Both the position numbers and the translations under genes were made by a program. A stretch of 64,000 nt of DNA. Origin: Chryseobacterium jejuense. Its GTDB lineage: Bacteria > Bacteroidota > Bacteroidia > Flavobacteriales > Weeksellaceae. Location: the NCBI RefSeq assembly GCF_017877355.1, contig NZ_JAGIPR010000001.1, forward strand, positions 372,001 to 436,000, in the 5' to 3' direction. The notes beneath the pieces are model-generated. The model was not told where the DNA came from and made no database searches. It worked only from the letters and a program-made list of their open reading frames with translations. Positions 18,511-28,173 of the stretch are shown piece after piece (the stretch's first letter is position 1; each line of letters begins with the position of its first letter).

Positions 18511-18541
18511 AAATGCCCGGAACTTATAGTTTCGGGCATTT
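18511..18541 (+). terminator. intrinsic terminator
   Basis: AAATGCCCGGAAC and GTTTCGGGCATTT pair around TTATA (one G-T position), followed by ATT. It ends the transcript of the small helical protein. Confidence 0.75.
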
Positions 18542-18677
18542 ATTATTTCATTTCAATATTTAGTTTATTTGTATCTTAATTTAAAACATGTTCTGGCCTA
18601 TAAATTTATCTCTTATATAATTTCCTTCATTCTTTTTTATTTAAATAATAGTTTATTAATATTCTTTTTAATTTGTT

Positions 18678-18692
18678 TATTAGTATATTTGT
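18678..18692 (+). promoter_or_regulatory. photolyase promoter sharing the MarR operator half
   Basis: TTATTAGTATATTTGT contains a perfect TATATTTG -7 box and is identical over 17 nt to the MarR promoter at 12211-12227. The right palindrome arm is replaced by GCATG. It lies about 30 nt before the photolyase ATG. Confidence 0.6.
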
Positions 18693-18720
18693 GCATGTTT
18701 TTATAAGGCGAATATCTATC

Positions 18721-20004
18721 ATGAATAAAGTGAATATTTTTTGGTTCAGAAGAGATCTTAGATTGGATGATAATACAGGGCTTCATCATGCACTGAGTGC
18801 AGGATTAAAGGTTATTCCTGTTTTTATTTTTGATACTGATATACTGAATCAACTTCAGAATAAAAATGACAAAAGGGTAGATTATATTCATCAGGCTTTA
18901 CAGGACATTCATAAAGACCTGAAAAAATATAACAGTGGTCTTTATGTTTATCATGGTACTCCAATAGAAGTATTTAAAAGAATAATCCGGGATTTTAATA
19001 TTGATAAGGTCTTTAGCAATAGGGATTATGAACCGCAAGCCATACAACGGGACCGGCAGATAGCAGATTTACTGTTGAAATATCATATTCAATTTAAAAA
19101 TTTTAAAGATCAGGTCATCTTTGAAAAAAATAATATTCTGAAAAATGACCTTTCTCCATATACTGTTTTTACTCCATACTCAAAGAAATGGAAAGAAAAT
19201 TTGAAGAATATAGAATCGGTTACTACAAACCCGGCACAGTTTGCAGATTATAACGGATCTTCTGAAATCATTTCATTAAAAGAAATTGGATTTGAGAAAA
19301 CAGATCTTGAATTTATAAAACCGGAGCTGGAGAGCAGTATAATAGATTCTTATGATAAGTACCGGGATTTTCCTGCAATGGATCATACCAGTCATCTTGG
19401 GACTGCACTTCGTTTTGGAGTTATTTCAATCCGGAAATGTGTACAATATGCAGTTAAGCATAACGAAGTATGGCTTAATGAACTTATATGGAGAGAATTT
19501 TTCATGCAGATTCTGTATCATTTTCCAAGTGTTGTTCATCAGTGTTTTAAAAAGAAATATGAGAATATTGTTTGGAGGAACAATGAAAAAGAATTTAAGG
19601 CGTGGTGTGAAGGTAAAACTGGATATCCAATTGTAGATGCCGGAATGAGGCAGCTCAACGAAACAGGATTTATGCACAACAGGGTAAGAATGATCACAGC
19701 AAGTTTCCTTACTAAACATCTGCTTATTGACTGGAGGTGGGGAGAGTCCTATTTTGCTGAAAAACTGCTGGACTACGATCTGGCTGCCAATAATGGAAAC
19801 TGGCAATGGGCTGCAGGCTGTGGTTGTGATGCTGCGCCTTATTTCAGGATATTCAATCCCTATGAGCAAACAAAAAAGTTTGATAAAGATACTCAGTATA
19901 TCAGAAAGTGGCTTCCGGAAGATTATAGGGAAAAGCCCATCGTGGAACATGAAAAAGCCAGAGAAAGAGCATTGAAAGCTTACCAAGAAGGATTGGCAGA
20001 ATAA
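18721..20004 (+). CDS. phr: cyclobutane-dimer DNA photolyase / cryptochrome family
   Basis: 427 aa from the ATG at 18721; a longer frame from 18673 would overlap the promoter. The N-terminal Rossmann antenna domain starts VNIFWFRRDLRLDDNTGLHH, and the C-terminal FAD domain has HLGTALRFGVIS, the WREFFMQI segment and NNGNWQWAAGCGCDAAPYFR, diagnostic of class I photolyases. It repairs UV-made pyrimidine dimers using blue light. It sits within the carotenoid island and shares a promoter motif with the MarR gene. Confidence 0.93.
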   Translation: MNKVNIFWFRRDLRLDDNTGLHHALSAGLKVIPVFIFDTDILNQLQNKNDKRVDYIHQALQDIHKDLKKYNSGLYVYHGTPIEVFKRIIRDFNIDKVFSNRDYEPQAIQRDRQIADLLLKYHIQFKNFKDQVIFEKNNILKNDLSPYTVFTPYSKKWKENLKNIESVTTNPAQFADYNGSSEIISLKEIGFEKTDLEFIKPELESSIIDSYDKYRDFPAMDHTSHLGTALRFGVISIRKCVQYAVKHNEVWLNELIWREFFMQILYHFPSVVHQCFKKKYENIVWRNNEKEFKAWCEGKTGYPIVDAGMRQLNETGFMHNRVRMITASFLTKHLLIDWRWGESYFAEKLLDYDLAANNGNWQWAAGCGCDAAPYFRIFNPYEQTKKFDKDTQYIRKWLPEDYREKPIVEHEKARERALKAYQEGLAE

Positions 20005-20040
20005 CCGATAGTATAACTATTCACTAATAAATAAATAACA

Positions 20041-21069
20041 TTGGCTAAAAAAGGAATTTTATTGATCAATCTTGGCTCTCCGAGATCTACTGCAGTTGAA
20101 GATGTAAAGGAATATCTGGATGAATTTTTGATGGATGAAAGGGTAATTGATTACCGTTGGATCTTTCGGGCACTTCTTGTGCAGGGAATTATTCTGAAAA
20201 CAAGACCTGCCAAATCTGCCAGAGCCTATAAAACGGTATGGACAGACGAAGGATCACCATTGATCGTTATTACAGAAAAGATTCGGAAAAAACTTCAAAA
20301 ACTGATAGACGTGCCTGTGGAAATAGGGATGAGATATGCTGAACCAAGCATTGAGACAGGCATCAGGAATCTTGTTGAAAAAGGAATCACGGAAATTGTA
20401 CTGTTTCCTCTTTATCCACAATATGCAATGAGTACCACTGAAACTGTTATTGAAAAAGCAGAAGAGATCAGAAAGAAAAAATTCCCAGGTGTAAGAATCA
20501 ACTACGTACAGTCTTTTTATAACCGAGATCTATATACGGACTGCCTGGCGGAAAGTATCAGGGAGAAGCTTCCAGAAAATTTTGATGCTTTATTATTTTC
20601 TTACCATGGCGTCCCTGAACGACATATTTACAAAACAGATCCAACAAAGACGTGTAATATGAACGATTGCTGTTATAAAGATACGCATCCCAGTCATTCA
20701 TTTTGTTATCGACACCAGTGTTTTAGTACCACAAATAGGGTTATCAGAAAGCTTGAATTGTCAAAAGATAAAGTTATTGTTTCTTTTCAGTCCAGATTGG
20801 GAAAAGACAAATGGATAGAGCCCTATACAGATCATACATTAGAAACTATTCCACAAAAAGGAATTAAAAACCTTGCGATTGTTTGTCCTGCATTTGTTTC
20901 AGACTGCCTGGAAACCCTGGAAGAAATTTCCGTTGAAGGAAAAGAGCAGTTTCTGGAAGCTGGAGGTGAAACCTTCACCTATATACCTTGTCTGAATGAC
21001 GAGGACCGCTGGATTGAAGTCGTCCGTATACTATGTGAAGAGCAACTTAATCAATTTTATTTACTATAG
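20041..21069 (+). CDS. hemH: ferrochelatase
   Basis: 342 aa. The start is TTG at 20041 (residues M-AKKGILLINLGSPRS); no ATG fits the conserved N-terminus. LLFSYHGVPERH supplies the conserved catalytic histidine, and CPAFVSDCLETLEEI supplies the conserved glutamate. It inserts Fe2+ into protoporphyrin IX. A gene of heme synthesis next to photolyase may help limit phototoxic porphyrins, which fits the light-protection theme; this is inference. It lies 36 nt downstream of phr. Confidence 0.92.
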   Translation: MAKKGILLINLGSPRSTAVEDVKEYLDEFLMDERVIDYRWIFRALLVQGIILKTRPAKSARAYKTVWTDEGSPLIVITEKIRKKLQKLIDVPVEIGMRYAEPSIETGIRNLVEKGITEIVLFPLYPQYAMSTTETVIEKAEEIRKKKFPGVRINYVQSFYNRDLYTDCLAESIREKLPENFDALLFSYHGVPERHIYKTDPTKTCNMNDCCYKDTHPSHSFCYRHQCFSTTNRVIRKLELSKDKVIVSFQSRLGKDKWIEPYTDHTLETIPQKGIKNLAIVCPAFVSDCLETLEEISVEGKEQFLEAGGETFTYIPCLNDEDRWIEVVRILCEEQLNQFYLL

Positions 21070-21103
21070 TTTTGATCATATATTGCGTAACTCTTTAAGG
21101 AAT

Positions 21104-21125
21104 TAGGTATTTTTGTAAACTATTT
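21104..21125. promoter_or_regulatory. promoter of second MarR gene with degenerate operator
   Basis: TTAGGTATTTTTGTAAACTA carries TATTTTTG (21108-21115), a full -7 match, and resembles the palindrome at 12213-12234 (TTAG, TAT, TTTGTA, ACTA conserved in order). Confidence 0.5.
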
Positions 21126-21132
21126 AACGGAT

Positions 21133-21813
21133 ATGAATTATACACTTATTAAAGATTTTATAGACTTACTGCAGGAGTTTGAAACTGAAGTCCGTGCTTG
21201 TCCTGATTTGTATCCGGGAACTATTCAGGGCTTTAAAGAATGGATTTCTGATAAGGATAATAGTAAGGAGGAAAATCATCCTGAAGAACCTTATTGGGAT
21301 GGGAAAGAAAATGGAAGAACACCGGAAAGTGCCATAAGTACATTGCTTGTTCATCTTAACCGATATGCGAAAACATACTCAAAGTCTGCAATCTCAGATT
21401 CAGAATTCTCTACCCAGGAAGACTTTATTTATCTGATTAATTTGAAAGCTTTTGGTGAGATGACTAAGATGGCACTTATCAAAAAAAACATTCATGATAA
21501 GCCCGTGGGTATGCTTATTATTGGCAGACTGTTACGTCAGGGACTTATTGAACAGACAGATTCTGATTTGGATAAACGCAGTAAGTTAATCCGTATTACC
21601 GAAAGAGGATTATTAATCTTGGAAAATCAAATGGAAAAGATTCGCCAGGCAACCAATATCGTAGCTGGAAATCTCAATTATCATGAAAAGATGGAGCTTA
21701 TACGTATTTTAAATAAACTGGATCGCTTTCATTATCCTATTTTTTCACGAAATATTAATTCTGATCAGCTCATCACTACTGTATATGATGAGTATACATT
21801 TAAGACTTTTTAG
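21133..21813 (+). CDS. MarR-family regulator, paralogue of the cluster regulator
   Basis: 226 aa. It has the same layout as the protein at 12243-12899: the helical N-terminus, then FIYLINLKAFGEMTKMALIKKN, VGMLIIGRLLRQGLIEQ as the recognition region, and the wing DLDKRSKLIRITERG. The shared RYAKTYS, the long GNLxxxEKM tail helix and similar promoters show duplication. It probably regulates the same or overlapping genes, with the ligand site diverged. Confidence 0.78.
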   Translation: MNYTLIKDFIDLLQEFETEVRACPDLYPGTIQGFKEWISDKDNSKEENHPEEPYWDGKENGRTPESAISTLLVHLNRYAKTYSKSAISDSEFSTQEDFIYLINLKAFGEMTKMALIKKNIHDKPVGMLIIGRLLRQGLIEQTDSDLDKRSKLIRITERGLLILENQMEKIRQATNIVAGNLNYHEKMELIRILNKLDRFHYPIFSRNINSDQLITTVYDEYTFKTF

Positions 21814-22430
21814 ACTTTTAAATTGATAATTAATATTTCTGTGGATATACTATTTTTAGTGGTTATGGTATGTTTTTCTTGGAATTAGTCCGGTTATCTT
21901 TAAATTCTATAAGTTTAGCTAAATCCTCAATAAAAGTGTTTGGAAAATGTACTTCTGCAATCACAAAGCTCCTTTTTTAGGGGCGTTTTTTATATATACT
22001 ATTTCCAAAATTTACCCGATAATGATGGTTTATTGTCTATAAACAAAAATCAGCCATTATTTAGCAGAAAATGACAATAGAAAAATCAGCCATAAGGGAG
22101 ATGGATAAGGTGCAAGATGAAATCAAGAAAGAAAATCCGGCACCAACAAAAGCATTAATTTCCCATTAATACACGGAATATTTAGGGTAAGCTAGAAATA
22201 TGGAAGACCTCTTCCTTTCAAACAGAAAGGCAGAATTATGGGAAAAGCTTACGGAAAGGTTTAGTACTGAAATAGCTCTGAATTGCCCCCTTCAAAAAAA
22301 AACTGCTGTGCAAAGTCTTCAGATTTTGAGCCTATAGGGCTATATTGCTTTTACATTCATTACAAACAAGAAAAGCCTACCCCGATTTTATCTAAGGTAG
22401 ACTCATATTATATTTAGATAAGTAGATTTC
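21814..22430. other. gap with two very short frames of doubtful coding value
   Basis: Frames at 22071-22169 (MTIEKSAIREMDKV..., 32 aa) and 22200-22337 (MEDLFLSNRKAELWEKL..., 45 aa) have reasonable codon use and could be remnants of a small gene. No family was recognised and neither has a clear ribosome-binding site. No strong terminator was found. Confidence 0.3.
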
Positions 22431-23273
22431 TTATTTTGGATATACTGTTGCAATAAATTGCTTATCTGTAGGAGATAAAATGGTATTGCTTCCAACACTG
22501 AATCCGTTTGTAGTTAGCGTTGAGCTGATGCTATAGTGCATAATAGACTGTGTATCGTAAGCACTATATTGTGTTTGTGAAGTTGAATATTTTGCAAAAA
22601 GGTTGTTGTCTACCTGAGCTTGAGTCCAGTAATTTGGAGCACCTGCATAATAAGCATATACTTTTGGCTTATCCCATGGAATAGCTGCTAAAGGATGTTG
22701 ATGCTCGTGGATCATTCCAAGGGCGTGGCCAAATTCATGTATGACTGTTCTGCTGAATTCCGTATCACTTGTTGAATCATTAAACCAGCCGAAGTTCATG
22801 GTTTCCTTATTAGAAGCAATACTAAGAGCATCTTTTCCAAGATATGAATAAGATCCGGCACCAGAGGTAAATGTTACACGAATTTGTGGTGTTCCGCTTG
22901 TAACAAAATTAAAAGTAATGTTGGCATATTTGGACCATTCTTTAGCGTATTGTATCACCTTGTTGCGAACATAGGTACTACCTCCGTAAAGACCTACAGT
23001 GATAACACTACCATTTGCCCATTTTTTACTGGTAATAACAGCTCCCTTAGAAGCCGTTCCTGGAGTCTTATCGTCTCCGGGAAGATAAACATCTTTACAC
23101 ATTTGTGTTTTTTCGAAACCAGCAGGGATATCTGCTTGAGGGATGGCCAGTAATCCTGAAAGTGCTTGTTGGTCTTGTGGGGCTTTTTCATCCACACTAT
23201 CATTTGTAGTGTTACATGATACTAAAGCCATTGAAATAAATGATCCTAATAAGATCTTTTTGTGTAGTTCCAT
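22431..23273 (-). CDS. astacin-like (M12A) zinc metalloprotease lipoprotein
   Basis: 280 aa. The signal ends ALVSC, so Cys 20 is a likely lipid anchor. The catalytic motif TVIHEFGHALGMIHEHQHP fits HExxHxxGxxHEH, with three zinc histidines and the catalytic Glu. SIMHYSI is the astacin Met-turn with the conserved Tyr. A short pro-region (residues 21-75) precedes the domain. The family includes flavastacin and myroilysin, secreted proteases of Bacteroidota. It stands alone, with gene-free stretches on both sides. Confidence 0.9.
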   Translation of the reverse strand: MELHKKILLGSFISMALVSCNTTNDSVDEKAPQDQQALSGLLAIPQADIPAGFEKTQMCKDVYLPGDDKTPGTASKGAVITSKKWANGSVITVGLYGGSTYVRNKVIQYAKEWSKYANITFNFVTSGTPQIRVTFTSGAGSYSYLGKDALSIASNKETMNFGWFNDSTSDTEFSRTVIHEFGHALGMIHEHQHPLAAIPWDKPKVYAYYAGAPNYWTQAQVDNNLFAKYSTSQTQYSAYDTQSIMHYSISSTLTTNGFSVGSNTILSPTDKQFIATVYPK

Positions 23274-23842
23274 AACGTTGTTTTTTTATATTGATTAGTG
23301 GTTTTTTTGAACACAGAAAAAAATAATCTATTCTATGTGAATTAAAATTAAAATAAAAAACAATTTTCTTTCTTATTTTCTTTTGTAAATTAAGATCAGG
23401 TAATGTCTACACACATACTACATTTAATTTAATTGCCCTCCCAGAGAGGGATTTCAATGATGTAAAATTGTGTAGGTTTATTTTTATACCATCTTTTAAT
23501 AGCATCGCTATTTGGAATATTAAACGATGTGAGTCCACACAATGGGTATAATCTTATTGAATAATTTCTCTTTTTCTTAAGAACTCCTTCAAAAAATAAA
23601 TTGGAGTTTAAAATTTATAAGTTGAATGAGAATGATTGAGCCAATTAGATATTTTTATTTTATTGACTATCAGGTTTCTGATGTTTAATATTTTTAGGAA
23701 TTAAAATATAGATTTAAAGGAAGAATAAAGAAGCTGGCATACTGTTTCTTTAGCAGCAGGGATCAAAGTAATTTGACATGACCAGAAAGCAAAATAAACT
23801 TATTGACACTTGAAAAATAATAATGAATTAATGAATATCTAA
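23274..23842. other. gap with no recognisable gene
   Basis: About 570 bp. It carries the astacin promoter region on the minus strand near 23280-23400, and otherwise only frames with many stops. No repeat or RNA gene recognised. Confidence 0.3.
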
Positions 23843-23873
23843 AAAGCGGCTGAGAAAAATTCCCAGCCGCTTT
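23843..23873 (-). terminator. intrinsic terminator of the minus-strand secreted-protein operon
   Basis: AAAGCGGCTG and CAGCCGCTTT form a perfect 10-bp stem. On the minus strand it is followed by TTTTTAG, 55 nt past the last stop. Confidence 0.8.
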
Positions 23874-23927
23874 GTTCAAGTATTTGTAAAAGAAAAAAAT
23901 GATATAGCTAAAGTTGAATAATTGTCT

Positions 23928-24830
23928 TTATTGCTCTACAATAGTCAATGAATTATATACACCGTTGCTGGAGATATCAAATTGGCTGATAGTACCGTCA
24001 AATGCAACGGTGATCCAAGTGAAAGGTCTTAATTTATCTCCTTTGTTCAAATAAACACTCACGGTACAGGCTGAACCCACAGGTACAGCATTAGGGCTTG
24101 CTCCGGTATCAGAAGCATAGCCATTATTTGTTTTTACTCTTTGGGTAATAGTTCCGGCAGGATTTCTTACTTCCCAGATGGCTTCTGTCTGATTATTTCC
24201 GCCAGTATTTACCTGGCTGGATTGTAATGCAAAAGTAAAGGTGGCAAAATACACCCCGGTTCTGGGGGCAATAAATTCACCGGTAGCCGGATTGAAATTA
24301 CTGGTGGGAACACCAGAGTCAGAATCTAATTTTTCTGCCCAGTTAGTTAAATAAGATGATCTTCGTTGTACGATTCCGGATTTAGCTCCTATTTCCGATG
24401 GGTTTGAACTTTCAAATACATAGGTGTCCTGGGTAATTTTATTCGCCATAACAACAATACGAGGCTTACCTTTTGGGAAAAAACTTACCCAATTTGTCCC
24501 ATCTGAAAACTCTAGGTATCCCTTTACTCCAATTGCAGGGCTTGCAACATAGCGTAAAGCACCGGGACCAACTTGTGCAGCTGTTTTATCAGTGTTTCCT
24601 ACAGCAACAGAACCGTTGGCTCCGCTGCGTAAATCTATAGCAACTTTTGGGTTGGCGACCAATACTCCTAGTTTTCCGGATTTATCTATTATAACCTTAC
24701 CTGCATCAGTTTTGACCTCAAAGGGGTTTGTTGGGTTTTCTATTCCTATCCCAATTTGAGCATTGGCAAGAGTCCCAAAAAGTAAGAGAATAAAAGAAAT
24801 GACTAAATTTTTTATATATTGTTGTTTCAT
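23928..24830 (-). CDS. secreted GINT-family protein (operon gene 3)
   Basis: 300 aa. The signal peptide ends ANAQ. IGIGIENPTNPFEVKTD is the family block, followed by GKLGVLVANPKVAIDLRSG, a second copy-like motif with 'dLRSxxN/G' shared with the other two genes of this operon. PGALRYVASPAIG...LEFSDGTNW is the middle block, and the beta-rich C-terminus has TGVYFATFTFAL and YLNKGDKLRPFTWI. The last gene before a terminator. Function unknown; likely exported. Confidence 0.75.
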   Translation of the reverse strand: MKQQYIKNLVISFILLLFGTLANAQIGIGIENPTNPFEVKTDAGKVIIDKSGKLGVLVANPKVAIDLRSGANGSVAVGNTDKTAAQVGPGALRYVASPAIGVKGYLEFSDGTNWVSFFPKGKPRIVVMANKITQDTYVFESSNPSEIGAKSGIVQRRSSYLTNWAEKLDSDSGVPTSNFNPATGEFIAPRTGVYFATFTFALQSSQVNTGGNNQTEAIWEVRNPAGTITQRVKTNNGYASDTGASPNAVPVGSACTVSVYLNKGDKLRPFTWITVAFDGTISQFDISSNGVYNSLTIVEQ

Positions 24831-24841
24831 TATTGTTGTGT

Positions 24842-25684
24842 TTATAATTCACTAATACTCAAATTATTAAACTTTCCGTCATTCAAGGTGTTTCTGGCAG
24901 AACCTATATTATGTTTGACGCTGAACTTAATGGTATTACCTGTTTTAAGGTTAAAAATTGCATTACAGTTTCCACTTATATAATTACTGACAGTGCCAGC
25001 CTGGAATGCAGGATAAGAATTAATGGTTTTATAAGTTTGAATGTTTTCAATATTCCGATCACTTTCTATTGCTGTCTCTATAAAAGTATTTTTGGGAATA
25101 GTACCATTAGCCAAAGTAATATTGAATGATACTAGATAAAACCCATCTCGGGGAGCGGTAAAAATACCTGTAGAAGGATCAAAATCACCATTGGGAGTTG
25201 TTCCGAGATCTACTGTTTCTGTCCAACCTGATAGGTAAACCGTAGCATTATTTCCAATGCTTTGAGCCGTGTTCTTATTGGCATTCACAAGTGCTTTGGC
25301 AGGAGGAGTAAGAGGCAAAGCAATCCACTGTTCTCCATCAGAATATTCTAAAAAACCGCCTGTATTATAGCGTATTGCGCCAATATCGGCTTCACTAGGG
25401 GATTGTGTGCCAGCTCCTAGGCCAATAAGTCCTTTATTGTCTGGAGATCGAAGATCTACTTTGGTTATTGGATTTAAAACCCCAAGTCCCAGATTTCCTG
25501 TTGCGCTTACCACAACATCATTTGATAACTTCGTTGGATCAGGAGCCATTCCATTATCTTTTGCAGCATCAATTTGTAAAGGTTGTAAAGGTGTATTTGT
25601 ATAAAAGCCTACCTGGGCATCTATTTGAGTTGAAGAAAAAAATAGAACACAAGCAAGGAATTGATAAGTGAAGATAATTCTCAT
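24842..25684 (-). CDS. secreted GINT-family protein (operon gene 2)
   Basis: 280 aa. The signal peptide ends IDAQ; VGFYTNTPLQPLQIDAAKDN replaces GINT with GFYT but keeps the spacing. NLGLGVLNPITKVDLRSPDN and IGAIRYNTGGFLEYSDGEQWIAL match the sister genes. The C-terminal part DGFYLVSFNITLANG and NLKTGNTIKFSVKH fits a beta-sandwich with the 'tGntikf' turn. It lies 17 nt downstream of gene 1 and 11 nt upstream of gene 3. Confidence 0.75.
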   Translation of the reverse strand: MRIIFTYQFLACVLFFSSTQIDAQVGFYTNTPLQPLQIDAAKDNGMAPDPTKLSNDVVVSATGNLGLGVLNPITKVDLRSPDNKGLIGLGAGTQSPSEADIGAIRYNTGGFLEYSDGEQWIALPLTPPAKALVNANKNTAQSIGNNATVYLSGWTETVDLGTTPNGDFDPSTGIFTAPRDGFYLVSFNITLANGTIPKNTFIETAIESDRNIENIQTYKTINSYPAFQAGTVSNYISGNCNAIFNLKTGNTIKFSVKHNIGSARNTLNDGKFNNLSISEL

Positions 25685-25701
25685 AATAAATAATCTGTTT
25701 T

Positions 25702-26607
25702 TTAATGTTCTATAATGGTTAGATTGTTGAATCCATCATCCGGATTGGTGGGATCTGTAGCGTTGGTGGTTACTCTGAGTGCGACCGAGCCACTTGATAT
25801 AAGATTATGCCAAAGTCTCGTTGCAACCTTTGTACCCGCAGTTAAAGTAAGGGTAACTGTACTTGATCCTCCTGCCTGGGTAGATCTTGTAGAATTCGCA
25901 TCATCAGCAGTACCAGTCATAGATTGTCCGAAAGTTTTATAAACAGATGCAAGTATTGTATTGCTTGTAGTGTTATAAAATTGTGATTCTACTCTGGAGC
26001 CATCATTGATAACAGCTCCACTAAAGTTAAAGGTCAGCAGGAATGTATAGGTGCCATCGCGGGGAGCAGTAAAAATACCGGATGGTGCATCAAAACTATT
26101 ACTCATATCTCGCACTATATTCCAATTATTAATATTGGTAGCTGTATTCTGTGTTATGGACTGGCTGCTTATCTTACGTGCCACTACTACCGATTTTTGA
26201 GGAGCTATATAGGCTTTATGCCAAACGGCTCCGTCCGAGACTTCAATTTTAGGTCCTACAGGTGTATTGGCCACGTCATATCTTACAGCACCAGCACCAG
26301 CATCTATCGCAGACATGGTAGTTGTACTGAGCCCTAAAGCATTCTCATTCCCTGCAGACCTCATATCAAGCTTTACCTTGGGATTAAGAACCCCTGCTCC
26401 AATAAAGCCGGTTGTTTTGTTAATAATAATATCATTGGCTACTTGTACTGCAGATACATCATCATTAGCTGGATTATCTTTAGCACCATCTATATGTAAA
26501 ATACCTTTAGGATTTGATGTTTGAATCCCAACTTGGGAAAATGCAGTGCTAATAGAGAAATAAAATACTCCCAAAATGAGTATTAGAAAACGTATTCTTT
26601 CTTTCAT
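25702..26607 (-). CDS. secreted GINT-family protein (operon gene 1)
   Basis: 301 aa. The signal peptide ends AFSQ. VGIQTSNPKGILHIDGAKDN, GFIGAGVLNPKVKLDMRSAG and GAGAVRYDVANTPVG...IEVSDGAVW are the three shared blocks. The C-terminal domain has DGTYTFLLTFNFS and LTAGTKVATRLWHN. The three-gene operon differs from the 314-8016 group by the added 'NPKVKLDLRS' block, so it is a distinct subfamily. Confidence 0.75.
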   Translation of the reverse strand: MKERIRFLILILGVFYFSISTAFSQVGIQTSNPKGILHIDGAKDNPANDDVSAVQVANDIIINKTTGFIGAGVLNPKVKLDMRSAGNENALGLSTTTMSAIDAGAGAVRYDVANTPVGPKIEVSDGAVWHKAYIAPQKSVVVARKISSQSITQNTATNINNWNIVRDMSNSFDAPSGIFTAPRDGTYTFLLTFNFSGAVINDGSRVESQFYNTTSNTILASVYKTFGQSMTGTADDANSTRSTQAGGSSTVTLTLTAGTKVATRLWHNLISSGSVALRVTTNATDPTNPDDGFNNLTIIEH

Positions 26608-26668
26608 GTGTATATTTTTTTGATTTTGAATGATGATAAAATTCCAGTGCTATTAATACAGTTAATAC

Positions 26669-26791
26669 AGTCTCAAAAAAGGAATAGAAGCTCCTTATCT
26701 GGAAAGTGATTTTCCCATGGGTTATGATACTTCTACCTATAAATGGGTGACAAACTGTGAATTATTAAACAAATTCTTTTTAGTATTTTAA
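26669..26791 (+). pseudogene. possible remnant of an unidentified gene
   Basis: An open frame without a start codon reads SLKKGIEAPYLESDFPMGYD and TSTYKWVTNCELLNKFFLVF before TAA. The residue composition looks like real protein, unlike the surrounding AT-rich sequence. No family was recognised. Confidence 0.25.
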
Positions 26792-27551
26792 GGTTTAATA
26801 TAATAGGCTCTGTTTCTCATATATTATCAAAGTCCAAAAATATTACATTTACTTAATATATAGTTGCTTAACGTTATAGATATAGTTATGTAATGTATAT
26901 AGATGTTAATCGATATGTAAGTTACGTTAATGGTGAGCAAAAACTATTGAATGAGTTGCATTGAATTTTTGTACTTGATGTTGAGGAATGATAATTGGTA
27001 ATAATGTAGGATGAATTTATAGAAGTAATGCTCTAAACTGCCAATCGCCTTAGATCACTCAAAGGCCTCCTGTTAAGTTAAGTCTATATCAGTCTGAAAA
27101 AGTATAGATACAAAAAATCCTCGAATGACTTCGAGGATAAAAACTAATAACCATGAAAACTCAAATTAAACATGAGAATCGGGTGCAAATTTAATACAAA
27201 TTAAATTACTGGGCAATTGTAGTTATCAATGAGTTGTATTGTGAATTTCGTTTGCTTTTTAAAATTTTAAGTAGATAGAGATAAAACTAAAGTTAACATT
27301 TATTAATATTGTTTATTTTTTGAATTTAATATTACGTAAAGCTTATAATGTGATAAATTTTTTATTTTTAAAAAGAAAGAGAAAAATATTTTTTGGATTT
27401 AAATATCTAGTTTATACTAGTGATTATTTGATAAAAAGAATAAATACCGAAAATAAATAACCTTTTTTCATTTAACATCCAAGATAACTTTACACCTATG
27501 CTAAAAAAGCAAAACCGTTTTCTAAAAACCTATTTTTATTGAATTAAAAAC
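26792..27551. other. gene-free AT-rich stretch
   Basis: About 760 bp of low-complexity AT sequence. A small hairpin-like stretch (AAATCCTCGAATGACTTCGAGGATAAAAA near 27116-27143, arms ATCCTCGA/TCGAGGAT) could terminate transcription on either strand. Otherwise nothing is recognisable. Confidence 0.35.
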
Positions 27552-27975
27552 ATGATCAACTCAATCGAACTTAATTTGCCTCGTACGAGCAAAAAGAGGT
27601 TTCTTTTATTTCTTGTAACCATTGTCTTGGTTAGTTATGCTGAAGCTCAATCTGTGGGAGATATACTTTTAAATCTAAACTATGAAAATGGAACTCTAAA
27701 CCCTTGAATTACGGGAGTAAACCCTAAGAACGCTACAGCATCAAAGTAACTATGCTTTAGTAGATGATAAAACAAATTATACAGCCTATAATAGAGGTCC
27801 TGTTGGCGGAGATCATGGTTATATTAAATGGGGAGTATATGTAACACCTCCGGATATTAAACGTATTGTTTATCATGATGATATAAAAGTTATTGATCTT
27901 GGCGGAACAGCTGTGCCGGATTTTAAAAGGCAGGCTGCTGAAATAGTATATGCCAGCCAATCTCATTTACCTTAG
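27552..27975 (+). pseudogene. broken polysaccharide-lyase-like secreted protein
   Basis: The frame from 27552 encodes a signal-peptide-like start (RFLLFLVTIVLVSYAEAQ), then GDILLNLNYENGTLNP and a TGA. Downstream, in another frame, ALVDDKTNYTAYNRGPVGGD, HGYIKWGVYVTPPDIKRIVY and HDDIKVIDLGGTAVPDF runs to TAG. The 'GyiKwGvY...rivYhDdIki' pattern resembles the C-terminal end of heparin-lyase-I/alginate-lyase-like jelly-roll proteins. The middle of the gene is missing, so it is a deletion remnant with frameshifts. Confidence 0.5.
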
Positions 27976-28001
27976 ACGATCAATACATCAAACAAATATA
28001 C

Positions 28002-28031
28002 AGCCTGGAAGTTTTTAAAAGCTTCCAGGCT
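28002..28031 (+). terminator. intrinsic terminator of the lyase-like remnant
   Basis: AGCCTGGAAG and CTTCCAGGCT pair perfectly around TTTTTAAAAG, followed by TATTA. It has survived although the gene upstream is broken. Confidence 0.65.
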
Positions 28032-28173
28032 TATTATATGATAGGTTCAAATGATTTCAGTAATGAAATTTTCCATCTTTGGAATGTATAGCAAACATAC
28101 CAATGAAGGAGATAAATTTATAAGGATTGACTCCAAAAAGATATGGTGTCAATAAAGAATCAATTGCAAAAAA

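Noticed and set aside
19426..19986. 186-codon open frame on the minus strand inside the photolyase gene
   Set aside because: The photolyase is strongly supported on the plus strand by its FAD-domain motifs; the antisense frame has no recognisable protein pattern or ribosome-binding site and is a shadow.
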